Shown here piece by piece: positions 44,580 to 53,982 of a stretch of DNA of 64,000 nt. The stretch is taken from assembly GCA_023078685.1 (NCBI GenBank), contig JALGAS010000006.1, positions 4,526,001-4,590,000 of the forward strand, read 5' to 3'. This DNA is from Neopestalotiopsis rosae (Eukaryota; Ascomycota; Sordariomycetes; Amphisphaeriales; Sporocadaceae). The notes beneath the pieces are model-generated. The model was given only the letters and a program-made list of their open reading frames with translations, was not told the origin of the DNA and did not search any database. Position 1 is the stretch's first letter. Each line of letters begins with the position of its first letter. The translations under genes and the position numbers were made by a program.

Positions 44580-45186
44580 CGGTGACACAACAAGAGGATG
44601 TGAGATTGTTTGCGGCAATGCATGTCATGTAGGTAGGTTAGGTTAGAGGTATGTACGTACGCGGCGCATTATAAAAAAAATAAGCGGCGGGAGTCACCCC
44701 CATGTCTTCTGCTTGACTCACCCAGTAGAACTCGTCAGTGAGCCCCGCTTCCCGGTTGGCGGCGACTGCCTGTCGACTATATTCCAAGGTCCAAAACTGC
44801 TTGCATCTTAATAAATGGAGAAGCAAAACGAGAAACCGCCGAATTACGATCATTTAAATGGTAATCTTTAGTACGATGCGATCTGGAGAACCCGCACTAG
44901 TGTTGCAAGGGTGTTTGACTAACTCCTCCTATACCGCCCCGGATGAGTGAGGATATCCACGATTTTGGTCACCAATTGCCCCCCACCCCCTCTGTCACAG
45001 TTTCTTTCTCCATGAAGAACGAAAAGATCTAGAGCGCACGAGTTTTTATGGACTACGTAGTGACTTCAAGCAGTCAAGATTGCGAGTTGATGCTACAACG
45101 ACTTTGCGTACCTAAGCAAAGAGGAACTAGTCGGCTCAGGCTTGAATACAACCTGCCTTCAAGTGACGAGAAACAAAATCGTTGCA
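44580..45186. other. Promoter of the transcription factor and 3' side of the peroxygenase gene
   Basis: No gene seen. Minus ORF 44638-44853 shows no similarity I know. Confidence 0.4.
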
Positions 45187-46096
45187 TCATAGCCCGGCAT
45201 GGTATCCTCCTCTCTTTCGCAACTTGGCCATGGTGGCAGCATCACTATCGGTAGCATCAATAACACGGAACAGCATGTCTTGAACGTCGCCAAGATCAAT
45301 GAGCTCTTCAGGTCTCGCCCATCCCAGCTCGAGTGGTAGACGCTCATTCTCTGTATTGCTTGTCAGCCGCCAATATAGGCATCCACATCAATTCTTTCGG
45401 TGAATCATGAAAACTTACCAAAAAGGTACTCCACAAAGCTCTTTTGCACAGTCGCGTCGTCTCGGTCACCAAGGGCAATGATGTACGCCGCCGTCTCGCC
45501 CAGGCTGAACTCGTTGCCCAGATCGCTCATGCTGTAGCTCGGGTTCGTGGCAATGGAGCTGTGCACGCGCGCCAGCCGTGCGTCGGCGGCCATCTTTACC
45601 GTCACCGTCTCGTCAGTCCAGTATGAGCGTGTCTCGTTGAAGACGGTCTCGTTAAAGGTGTGGTCATCTCCCCAGTAGTAGTCTGCACGGCTCAGGCTGG
45701 CATCGTGTTCCAGAATGTTATGGTTGCTCAAATCACTGAGCGAAAACGTCGTGGCGCCGGGAGTAGGGTTTGTGCTAACGGCCTTGTCGTGCAAGAATTG
45801 ACTGAGCGACTTGTCGACATTCAAGGCATCTGCCAGGGCCGCAATGGTCACATCCTCGCTGATGTCTTTGCCATCGTGAGGGAAGAAGCCGTGATTTGCC
45901 AGGCTGTTCAGCATGGGGCAGGGTGCTCGCACTAGATGCATAGTATCGGTCAGTCGCACAAGACCCGGGGAGATAACATCAAGAAATGTAATTGTGACAA
46001 CCCACCATCATCTGGTCCCGGCGGTGACCAAGTATCAAAGTCGGCCAATGCACCCGGCGCGGCCAACAAGACCGAGAAAGTGACAGTAAACTTCAT
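45187..46096 (-). CDS. Secreted heme-thiolate peroxidase / short unspecific peroxygenase (3 exons)
   Basis: Predicted 255 aa: exons 46006-46096, 45419-45931, 45187-45350. Begins with a signal peptide (MKFTVTFSVLLAAPGALA). The heme-binding PCP motif is in VRAPCPMLNSLANHGFFPHD (Cys35 as axial ligand). The Mg-site motif E-H-D is in SNHNILEHDASLSRAD (residues 105-107). The conserved acid-containing GETAAYIIALGD follows, and the C-terminus NERLPLELGWARPEEL is typical of the short family I members. These enzymes use H2O2 to oxygenate or halogenate diverse organic compounds. Possible N-glycosylation sites (NETV, NETR) agree with secretion. Length is normal for short peroxygenases. It lies downstream of, and on the same strand as, a Zn2Cys6 regulator. 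Confidence 0.88.
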
Positions 46097-47332
46097 TCTG
46101 TCTGGAACTTCTTCAGCTTTTGCAAAGACGAACGTTCAACAAATTCTCAATTTGATAGCGTCTGGTCGTCAGTACTGAGCCCATCTTATAATCGGTGGAG
46201 TCGTTTACTCGACTAATAGCACGACTTTTATAATTGCCTTTTCAGGAACCTCAACTCCGCAGATGCATAGCGCGCGTGGAGGTAATAATCCAAGAGCTGT
46301 GACTGGCTATCGACATTCGACATAGGAGAGCCTGGATCCCTGTACATCTTTTCGATGTAACTTCCATCCCAGATATGTGGTTACAACGCCCCCGAGCTGG
46401 ACCGCTCTATAAGTTGAATAGGGATCCATTCGGCCATCACAAGACCGCCAGTGTTGGATTTCGGAGCAACGAGCGAATGAGAGATTACACAATCTAAGAT
46501 TGGTTGATCTTCGTACGGGATTCTTCAGATACCTGTGTCGCTTCAAGCGGGGGAATTCAGTTGTCTTTATGTAGGCATCATCCATCGCTTGTACTATGTA
46601 GCTTCGTATCTATTGGTACGTTTCATGGGGAAGCACATTATGTTTGGAGACTCCAAGAAATATTTTACCAGCCTAAGTAGTCATGGTAGATGACCGGAAT
46701 CTTGTGTATTTGTGACGATTGTGCTTTCAATTGCGCTCCTAAAGGCAAGCTTCCAGCTTGTTAGTAATAAGTCTACGAGATGAAGTATTCGACCAAGCAT
46801 TCCGCTGCTCAAATTGATAATCCTCCAATGTCAAGAATAGAAGTTATCTAGATCTACGCTAAGGTGTGCCGGCCGCTATACTTGGGCTTGATCTGAATGC
46901 TTTCTTTACAATCACAGACATGAGGTTACATGCCGAGGTTTACATTAATTGAGTGCAACAAAGCACTCCCTATAGAAGTGTCAAATCCTCTGACTGGGAA
47001 CCGATTTTGTCGTTAGATTCACAGTTTCGAAAACCCCAAACCAGTATGCCTTCGATGAATATACACCTATTGCACAAGCGTGCCGGAAGTAGTGTATCAT
47101 TCAGAGGCAGAAACTGTATCTCGGTAATGTAGTTAAACATCTGAATATTTGAACAGTGGACGAATGCTAAACGACGATTCTCATTTTCGGGATTTGTAAC
47201 CATTTGTGTTTGCCGATCAAAATGAAACAGGTTTTCCTCAAGGTTGAGTGAACCCGAACATGACAAATACACTTGATCGTGGTGATATATTGTACAACAC
47301 GTCTTGTGTAAAATTGATTTGTATACTCTTGT
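46097..47332. other. Intergenic, 1.2 kb
   Basis: Contains the peroxygenase promoter. Short ORFs (46307-46585 and 46970-47272, both minus) resemble nothing. No other structure seen. Confidence 0.35.
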
Positions 47333-48121
47333 TTACCGGATTCCATTAACGGTGGTAGAATCCGTTTCGTTCGTCAACACAAAGTCCTGGACGCCACCTT
47401 TCCAATCACTTGTCCTGATATCTTTGATCTTGACAAGAATGACTCTGACCTCCTCGCCAGCAACAAAACAATTCCTTCCTCCGTCTTCTTGGGTGCCCTG
47501 AGCCTGCTGGTGAAAAGGCGGGACGCCGCCCTCGGAATCAAACGTATTATTTTCCAAATGTTGTTCCCGATAGAATTTCTCCTCTTCGGAACCCTGTGAC
47601 ACTAGCGAGGCGGTGCCGTTGATCGTTGCGCTGATGCTCGACATGGCACTCGTGTTCAGGTTCAGAAGCAGCGAGGCCAAGCTCGACCTGTGCTCAGGGC
47701 CGGGCGAGCCGCCCGAAGGTCGGCGGTGCTGGGTCGGCGGCCGGTGTGATACCCAGTCGTGTACCAGAAGGGAGACATTTGGGTTTTCGACCACATTGTT
47801 CATCTTCTTGGAGGATGGATTCGTCGTCATGATGATAACGGGCATGGTGGAGAACTGGGACGACGGCAGATAGGTATAGTTCATGAGAGACACGTGTGGC
47901 TGATTATTTGTACAGGTGGCCAGGTGAAGCTATTTCGGACGGAAACTGTCAGTTACATGGCTATCAAGGGGGCGGAGGATCATCATCAGTAACGGCCAAG
48001 GCGGATAACTCACGAAACGGGCGTTCTCGAGGCATTGGACCACTTCCGGCGGCAGACTGGTGACAGTCTGCTTGTGGCTATCGCCTGCAGAGGCTTCGTA
48101 GTTGAGAGGAATCTGCGACAT
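47333..48121 (-). CDS. Pyridoxamine-5'-phosphate oxidase-like FMN split-barrel protein (2 exons)
   Basis: Predicted 234 aa: exon 1 48014-48121, exon 2 47333-47929 (donor GTGAGT, acceptor AAATAG). The N-terminus LPPEVVQCLENARFLHLATC followed by QPHVSLMNYTYLP is the first strand pair of the flavin split barrel in the YLR456W/YPR172W family. VIIMTTNPSSKKMNNVVENP and VSLLVHDWVSH form the next conserved blocks. A GEEVRVILVKIKDI strand lies near the C-terminus. The middle (residues about 105-170) is a less conserved Ser/Gly/Glu-rich insert common in fungi. These proteins are thought to bind FMN or a related cofactor, but no enzyme activity is established; true pyridoxamine oxidase function is unlikely. 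It diverges from the MCC alpha gene. Confidence 0.82.
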
Positions 48122-48781
48122 TGTCTCGATGGTTCGTAGCAAAAGAAAGCAGCTCGAGACGCAACAGGGGAGTCGAATCAGATGTGACAGGAATAGTTAT
48201 CTTCGACAGTCGCGTTCCGGTCTTACGATCGGCAGATGCACTGATGGAGGGGCAATTCCATTTTCTCGGAGCAGTACGAAGAACAATAGCGGCCCCGGAT
48301 AAGCTATGACCCCACTGGAATCCACTCCATGACCTCACTGTAGCTCCAGCTGCTCGGGGGGCTCTTAGCGCTAGGCTTGTCCTTACCCCAGGTCCCTTTT
48401 TGGGCGTTTTGGAGAATGGATGGAGGTGAGCTCTCCAATAATCCAATGTTTATGATCAATGCGGGCGCCAGACCCAAAGTGAGCCGTGCTTGTATCTTGT
48501 GACCCTGACCTCCAAACATAAGCCACCAGCGAACGGCATTGCGCGGCAGAGCGGCAGCGCATAACGTCGGCCTTCTTATACCGAGCGACCTTCTCGTACA
48601 TTGCACATTAACCTTCCTCTTCTTTCTCACGATGGAATGCGTTTGGCCCGAGACATTTCTCTTCCTTGCCGTTGGTGATGTTGGATGATTCTGTCTACTC
48701 CTCAATTACATAACTAGTCCTTCAGCTATTTCGCATTTACATCGTTCTCTATATAATAGACCAGAAGCATAATACGTCAAT
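48122..48781. promoter_or_regulatory. Divergent promoter of the split-barrel and MCC alpha genes
   Basis: A 660-bp interval between diverging starts. Minus ORF 48304-48705 is open but resembles no protein. No defined site identified. Confidence 0.4.
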
Positions 48782-50968
48782 ATGCGATCCATCAAGCCTC
48801 GCTTTGCACCCCGCCGGCTCTTCAATTCCAGTACCGCATCTTCTGTGCCGGTGACACCAATCACATCGCTCCTGATTGCAAACCGTGGAGAGATTGCCCT
48901 GCGCATCAACAAGACAGCCAAGCGTCTCGGAATTCAGACCACGACCTTGTACACGGATCCAGACGCTTCCTCCCAGCATGCAGCCTGTTCCCCCAATGCC
49001 ATTGGCCTCGGCCCCGCGAATGCATACCTCGATGGCGAGCGGATAGTCAAGCTAGCAAAGCAACATGGGATTCAGGCCCTCCACCCGGGCTATGGATTCC
49101 TCTCAGAGAACTCTGCTTTTGCTGAGAGGTGCGAACAGGAAGGCATTGTGTTCGTTGGTCCACCCGCCAAGGCCATGGCGGACATGGGAGACAAGGCCCG
49201 GAGCAAGGAGATCATGACCAAGGCTGGCGTACCGTGCGTACCAGGCTACCATGGCAGCGATCAGGGCGAGACGGAACTGTTGAATCATGCCAAAGACATA
49301 AAGTTCCCAGTGCTACTCAAGAGTGTCAAAGGCGGCGGTGGAAAGGGCATGCGCATCGTCATGGAGGAGGGCGAGTTTCTGCAACAGCTCAAGAGCGCCA
49401 GGGCCGAGGCCCGGGCCAGCTTTGGCGAAGGCGGAGAGGTCATGCTGGTCGAAAAGTACATTGTGAGACCGCGGCACGTCGAGGTCCAAGTCTTTGCCGA
49501 CAAATTGGGCAACTGCGTCGCTCTGGGCGAGCGAGATTGCAGTATACAGAGACGCCACCAAAAGATTCTTGAGGAGTCCCCAGCGCCGAACTTGGACGAT
49601 GCGACTAGACTCGACCTGTGGGAAAAGGCAAGGACGGCAGCGCTCGCTGTCGGCTACGTCGGTGCTGGTACCGTTGAATTCATCTTGGACAAGGATACGG
49701 GCGAGTTCTACTTTATGGAAATGAACACCAGATTACAGGTTGAGCACCCCGTGAGTGAGATGGTTACCGGTACGGATCTGGTCGAATGGCAGTTCAGAGT
49801 GGCGGCCGGCGAAAAGTTGCCAATGACCCAAGAAGAGATCAAGGAGCAGATCAAGCTACGAGGAGCGGCAATTGAGGCCAGAATTTATGCCGAGAATCCT
49901 GAAAAGGGCTTCCTACCTGATTCTGGAAAGCTTGTGCATTTGACCACGCCAAGGACTGATGAGGACATCAGAATCGACGCGGGATTCGCCGAGGGCGACA
50001 CAGTGACTGAGGCATACGATGGCATGATTGCGAAATTAATTGTACGAGGCGATGACAGGGAAACGGCAATTAGACGCATGGAGCGGGCTTTGCGCGAGTA
50101 CGAAGTTGTGGGACTCAGTACGAATATCGAGTTTTTGAAAAAGCTCTGCATCTCCCCAGCGTTCATTGAAGGCGACGTGGAGACAGGCTTTATCAAGAAA
50201 TGGGAATCGGAGCTGTTTGCACCAAAGGTTGCAAAGCCTGAAGTGTACACTCAGGCTGCGCTCGGTCTGTTTGCCTCCTCTCTGCAGTCTACTGCCGGCT
50301 TGCACGGTGCCTCACTGGGTTTTGGGCAAGCGGCCGCAGAACACACCTTCACATTCAAAAACTTAGACGTTCTGGATCAGAAAGAGGGAGAAGTTGTCAA
50401 GGTTATAGTGTCTCAGAAAGGCAACCAACTCTACGATGTCCAGATCGTTAGGAAAGACGAAGACCCGATCAAGTTCGAAAATTTGGTTTCGGCGCCGGTT
50501 CCGAGCGCACAAAAGACAAATCTTACCACGTTCTTCCCAGATGCCAGGGTAGAGACGACCGTGGTCCAAGATTCCAACAACGATAACAAAGTTTCGATAT
50601 TTCAGCATGGCATCAAGACCGAATTATCCTTGGTATCGCCATTATGGTACGAAAAGGCATTGGGTATCAAGGAGGTCACGGCTTCGGTAGTGGCACCTAT
50701 GCCTTGTAAAGTGTTGAAGAATGAGGTTTCAGAAGGTGATGTCGTGGCAAAAGGTGCTCCCCTTGTTGTGTAAGTTGATCGTGTTGCACCTCCCTTAAAG
50801 TTGCCGCTTGCTAACGAGATGTCCAGTATTGAATCCATGAAGATGGAGACAGTTATCCGTTCTCCACAAGACGGCGTAATCAAGAAGCTAGCCCACAAGG
50901 CCGGCGATGTATGCAAAGCTGGAACTGTACTAGTAGTCTTTGATGAAGATGGTGCCGCTCAGCAGTAA
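48782..50968 (+). CDS. mccA: 3-methylcrotonoyl-CoA carboxylase, biotin-containing alpha subunit (2 exons)
   Basis: Predicted 709 aa: exon 1 48782-50769, exon 2 50827-50968. The Arg/Ser-rich start (MRSIKPRFAPRRLFNSS) is a mitochondrial presequence. The biotin carboxylase domain follows: LLIANRGEIALRI, HPGYGFLSEN, ATP-grasp KSVKGGGGKGMRIVMEEGEF, HVEVQVFADKLGN and EMNTRLQVEHPVSEMVTGTD. The BC C-terminal part and a linker lead to the biotinyl domain, whose ESMKMET carries the biotinylated Lys; the intron falls directly before this motif. Length and lack of a carboxyltransferase domain separate it from pyruvate and acetyl-CoA carboxylases. With the beta subunit (not in this window) it carboxylates 3-methylcrotonyl-CoA in leucine catabolism in the matrix. 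Confidence 0.93.
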
Positions 50969-51483
50969 ATTTTGGATCAAAGTCTAGGCGCCTGGAGTTT
51001 GTCTTCGGTATGGAACGTCATTATACTTAGATATGCTAGACATGTCAATAAACACAAAAGTTCCGGTATGGCTGTTGGCCGCGACCTCGTGATTGTATGC
51101 CCAAATCTGGCCTGTTCATGTGTGCAAGGTTCGTGTCTTGGACGAATGGAAGCCTGGTCTTTACTTTTCAATGATTTTTTGATAGATATATCCCAACCGC
51201 CTGAATGCTTGGTTCTGTGGCGGAATCAATACATGCTCTCTGCGAGCATCGCTTCAAGTCGCATTGTCGAAAATTGGCAGAACCCAGAGTCACTCCCTGT
51301 CCGTATCTACGGAGTCTGTGTAATATTCCGTCTGAAAGGATATGGTTCCAGATCTCGGCTTATATAGTACAGTCGTATTTGATCTTTCTTTTTCAAAAGC
51401 AATCCCCAACGCCTTGGCATGCTGCTGTCTTTACATTTGGTATCATACATTGTCGGTCTCACGGCGGCAAATAGTCGGCCTGT
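50969..51483. other. Convergent 3' region between mccA and MRPS16
   Basis: No gene seen in this spacer. Confidence 0.4.
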
Positions 51484-52053
51484 CTATGCCGTGGTCGTGC
51501 CGGTCGTCTCGCTGCTCTTTCCGCTGACAGATTCTGGCAGTGGCGGTGCCACCCTTGGCTGATGATTTCTGTGCTTCGGGTCTAGGATTCCAACCTGTGA
51601 TTTGGGCATGCGTTAGCCTGGTATCTTCCTGAGATCGGTAGACTTGCTCGCGGGCCAATGTATATAGGCACGCTGACAATTGGCAAACACTCACCATGGA
51701 CATTAATCTCCACATGGTATCCGTGGGCTGTGCTCCTACACCAAGCCAGTACTTGGCTCTCAGGATATCGAGTTTGATGTCCTTGTGCAGCCGACCAGAG
51801 TCGTCGTAAGGGTCAGCCTTTGGCATAGGGTCATATGTGCCAATGACCTCGATGGGTTTCTTGTTGCGTGCGGACCTATAATAGAAAATCATTTGGTCAG
51901 CTTCGATGTCTCGCGATGGGGATCGGGATGCACTTGGCGCAATAGGACATAGATGCCTCCGAGGATTTGAGCGTACCGAGCCTGTGCCACCACAATGTTG
52001 TAGAACGGGGCATTGCGACGCCCGAAGCGTGCGAGTCTGATCTTGATCGTCAT
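51484..52053 (-). CDS. MRPS16: Mitochondrial small-subunit ribosomal protein bS16m (3 exons)
   Basis: Predicted 122 aa: exons 51977-52053, 51695-51875, 51484-51594. The protein starts directly with the S16 signature MTIKIRLARFGRRNAPFYNI VVAQAR-type sequence, then RNKKPIEVIGTYDPMPKADP, LDILRAKYWLGVGAQPTDTM and WRLMSMVGIL, all standard S16 positions. A short Ser/Thr/Pro-rich tail follows, as in other fungal mitochondrial S16 proteins. It belongs to the mitoribosome small subunit and binds 15S/16S-type rRNA during assembly. No separate presequence is seen; the basic N-terminus itself usually suffices. It diverges from the NAD(P)HX epimerase gene across 549 bp. Confidence 0.92.
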
Positions 52054-52602
52054 ATTGCTATTTCAGTAGAGAGAACAAAACCACAATATCTCCTGCAAAG
52101 GATTCGAGCTGAAGCTATCACCACTTGCAGGGTCGTACGCGCTCGCGCGTGCAATTGGGACAGCCGGGGCTGCAGCTCCAGAGGAAATTTGTCGGTGGGG
52201 GCTTTACGTTGTTCCGGGGCCTGCGACTGGACGCGACGCGGACTCTGGGCAGGTGCGGTCCATTTAGGCTGGCGGGACGGGGATGGGGCCGCTGTGAGAC
52301 AGGACGAGGGAATGGCAGGCGAGGCAGGTGCGCCCGAGGGTACTCGCTAGAACCTTCCTGGCCCCTGTTTAGAACCAGTCAACCCCAGACCAGCCCCCCG
52401 GCAGCTCCCGCAGTGATGTCAGTCAAGTCAACTTGGCGTGTGTAGCAGTCCAATACAACTTCTAGACTTTCCATTCTCATCTAGAAGTCTATCAACCACT
52501 CATTTGGTTTTTCCTATTCGTGCAACCCGAATTCTAGAATTTTCTCTTCACGATTGTATCTATTCGCATTTGTAGAGCTCAATATCATCACGAAAAGATA
52601 AG
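52054..52602. promoter_or_regulatory. Divergent promoter of MRPS16 and the epimerase gene
   Basis: A 549-bp spacer with GC-rich middle (52120-52430) between two diverging genes. An open plus frame overlaps it but is not conserved-looking. Confidence 0.4.
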
Positions 52603-53736
52603 ATGGCACTAAAGGTCAGTCAGTCAGGCCAGTACCTAGCATCTGTCGTCATGCATTCATCATTCACTAACACCACTAAAGACCCTCTCAGCCAAGGCTG
52701 CTGCTGCGCTTGACAAAGAGCTTATGAGCACAGGAGCCTTTTCCATCGATCAGCTTATGGAACTGGCAGGACTGTCAGTTTCGCAGGTCGTCTACCGCGT
52801 TCATCCTTTGGCCAAAGGTTCACGTGTGCTTGTTGCTTGCGGACCAGGAAATAACGGGGGTGATGGACTGGTTGCCGCTCGTCATCTCAGACACTACGGC
52901 TACCAGCCCACCATATACTACCCAAAACGCAGCAAGAATGAGCTTTACCAGGTGAGTTCAATCATTTCAACAGAACAAAAAGCTTGTGAGCATCCCGTGT
53001 CTTGTCAATCGCATATATGAGGGGAGTGAATGCTGAGCGCCAGCTCTATTTCTTTTACCCACTGATCATATGCTCGTCTTACCCATCCTACCCGCACGAG
53101 CTTTTATTATCCACGATCTTTACATAACCCAGTGCTGTGCTCCCGAGTTCTTTTGAGTCCTAATGTATGATGTGCGCGTAGCGTCTTGCAAAGCAGCTGG
53201 AGGATCTCGAAGTCCCTTTCGTTGAAGACTTTTCGTCCGCCATCAAATCCACGGACCATATCGTCGACGCCATATTCGGTAAGTATTTCGGGGTATCCTG
53301 GGTCCAGCCCGTATTCGTACTGATTGCTGCGCAGGCTTCAGCTTCTCGGGCGAAGTTCGAGAGCCCTTCCCGGCAGTCATCAAGGCCCTCGAAGAGACCA
53401 AGGTTCCGGTAACTTCGGTTGATGCTCCGTCTTCGTGGAATATTGAAGATGGCCCTCCAAAGTCGGGCCTTGGCAGTTCGTTCATGCCAGACTTCTTAAT
53501 CAGCCTCACTGCGCCCAAGCCTTTGGTGAAGCATTTCAAGGGACGGCATTTCGTGGGTGGTCGGTAAGTGATCTCCTCCCAACGATTCTTGCACCGATAG
53601 TGACCACTCGACGTTCCAATAACACTGACACAGCTTCGTTTCGCCGTCGATTGCCAAGAAGTATGACTTTGAGGTTCCAGAATACGAGGGACTCGACCAG
53701 ATTGTTGAAATCAGTCCCAATGGCCAGAAACTTTGA
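52603..53736 (+). CDS. NNR1: NAD(P)H-hydrate (NAD(P)HX) epimerase (5 exons)
   Basis: Predicted 236 aa: exons 52603-52614, 52682-52951, 53182-53278, 53335-53563, 53634-53736. Exon 1 has only four codons (MALK) and a GTCAGT donor; it is accepted because the join gives MALKTLSAKAAAALDKELMS, the usual fungal start. YjeF_N features: FSIDQLMELAGLSVSQVVYR, the nucleotide-loop GPGNNGGDGLVAARHL, the catalytic Asp in DAIFGFSFSGEVREPF, and SVDAPSSWNIEDGP. The enzyme interconverts R and S forms of damaged, hydrated NADH/NADPH so that the partner dehydratase can repair them; the dehydratase is not in this window. Intron 2 is comparatively long (230 bp). Localisation may be cytosolic or mitochondrial. Confidence 0.92.
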
Positions 53737-53784
53737 GGGCGTCAAGAGACTGGTTTCTTGTGGTTGAAAATGCCCTTTCAGTGG

Positions 53785-53982
53785 TTATATGACCTCACAT
53801 CCACCAGTCCGGCTAAAAGGACAAACAGGACTTGGGCACTGTCCTTCGGCCATGTCATCTTTGACCTCAGTCACGCCAGCAGGGCACCAAACCAATGGCG
53901 GGTGAAAGTGCGGACAGAACGTGACGTATAAGAGGTATTGTTTCCCGCAGACTGGGCACTCGGCAGTGTGCTCCACGCACAT
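53785..53982 (-). CDS. Small Cys/His-rich protein, hypothetical
   Basis: A 65-aa ORF from ATG 53982 beginning MCVEHTAECPVCGKQYLLY and ending SPVCPFSRTGGCEVI. It has eight cysteines and several histidines, arranged as CxxC (CPVCG), single C before PHFH and PAG, and a final C-x4-C-x7-C set. This pattern suggests zinc binding or disulfide bonding. There is no signal peptide, so zinc binding inside the cell is more likely. Similar short Cys-rich ORFs are annotated in many ascomycetes without function. The open frame extends further upstream to 54183 without clear character. Convergent with the epimerase gene, only 48 bp away, so it could also be chance sequence in the 3' region. Confidence 0.5.
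   Translation of the reverse strand: MCVEHTAECPVCGKQYLLYVTFCPHFHPPLVWCPAGVTEVKDDMAEGQCPSPVCPFSRTGGCEVI

Noticed and set aside
48304..48705. 133-codon minus ORF in the mccA promoter
   Set aside because: No recognisable motif, and it lies wholly in a divergent promoter interval.
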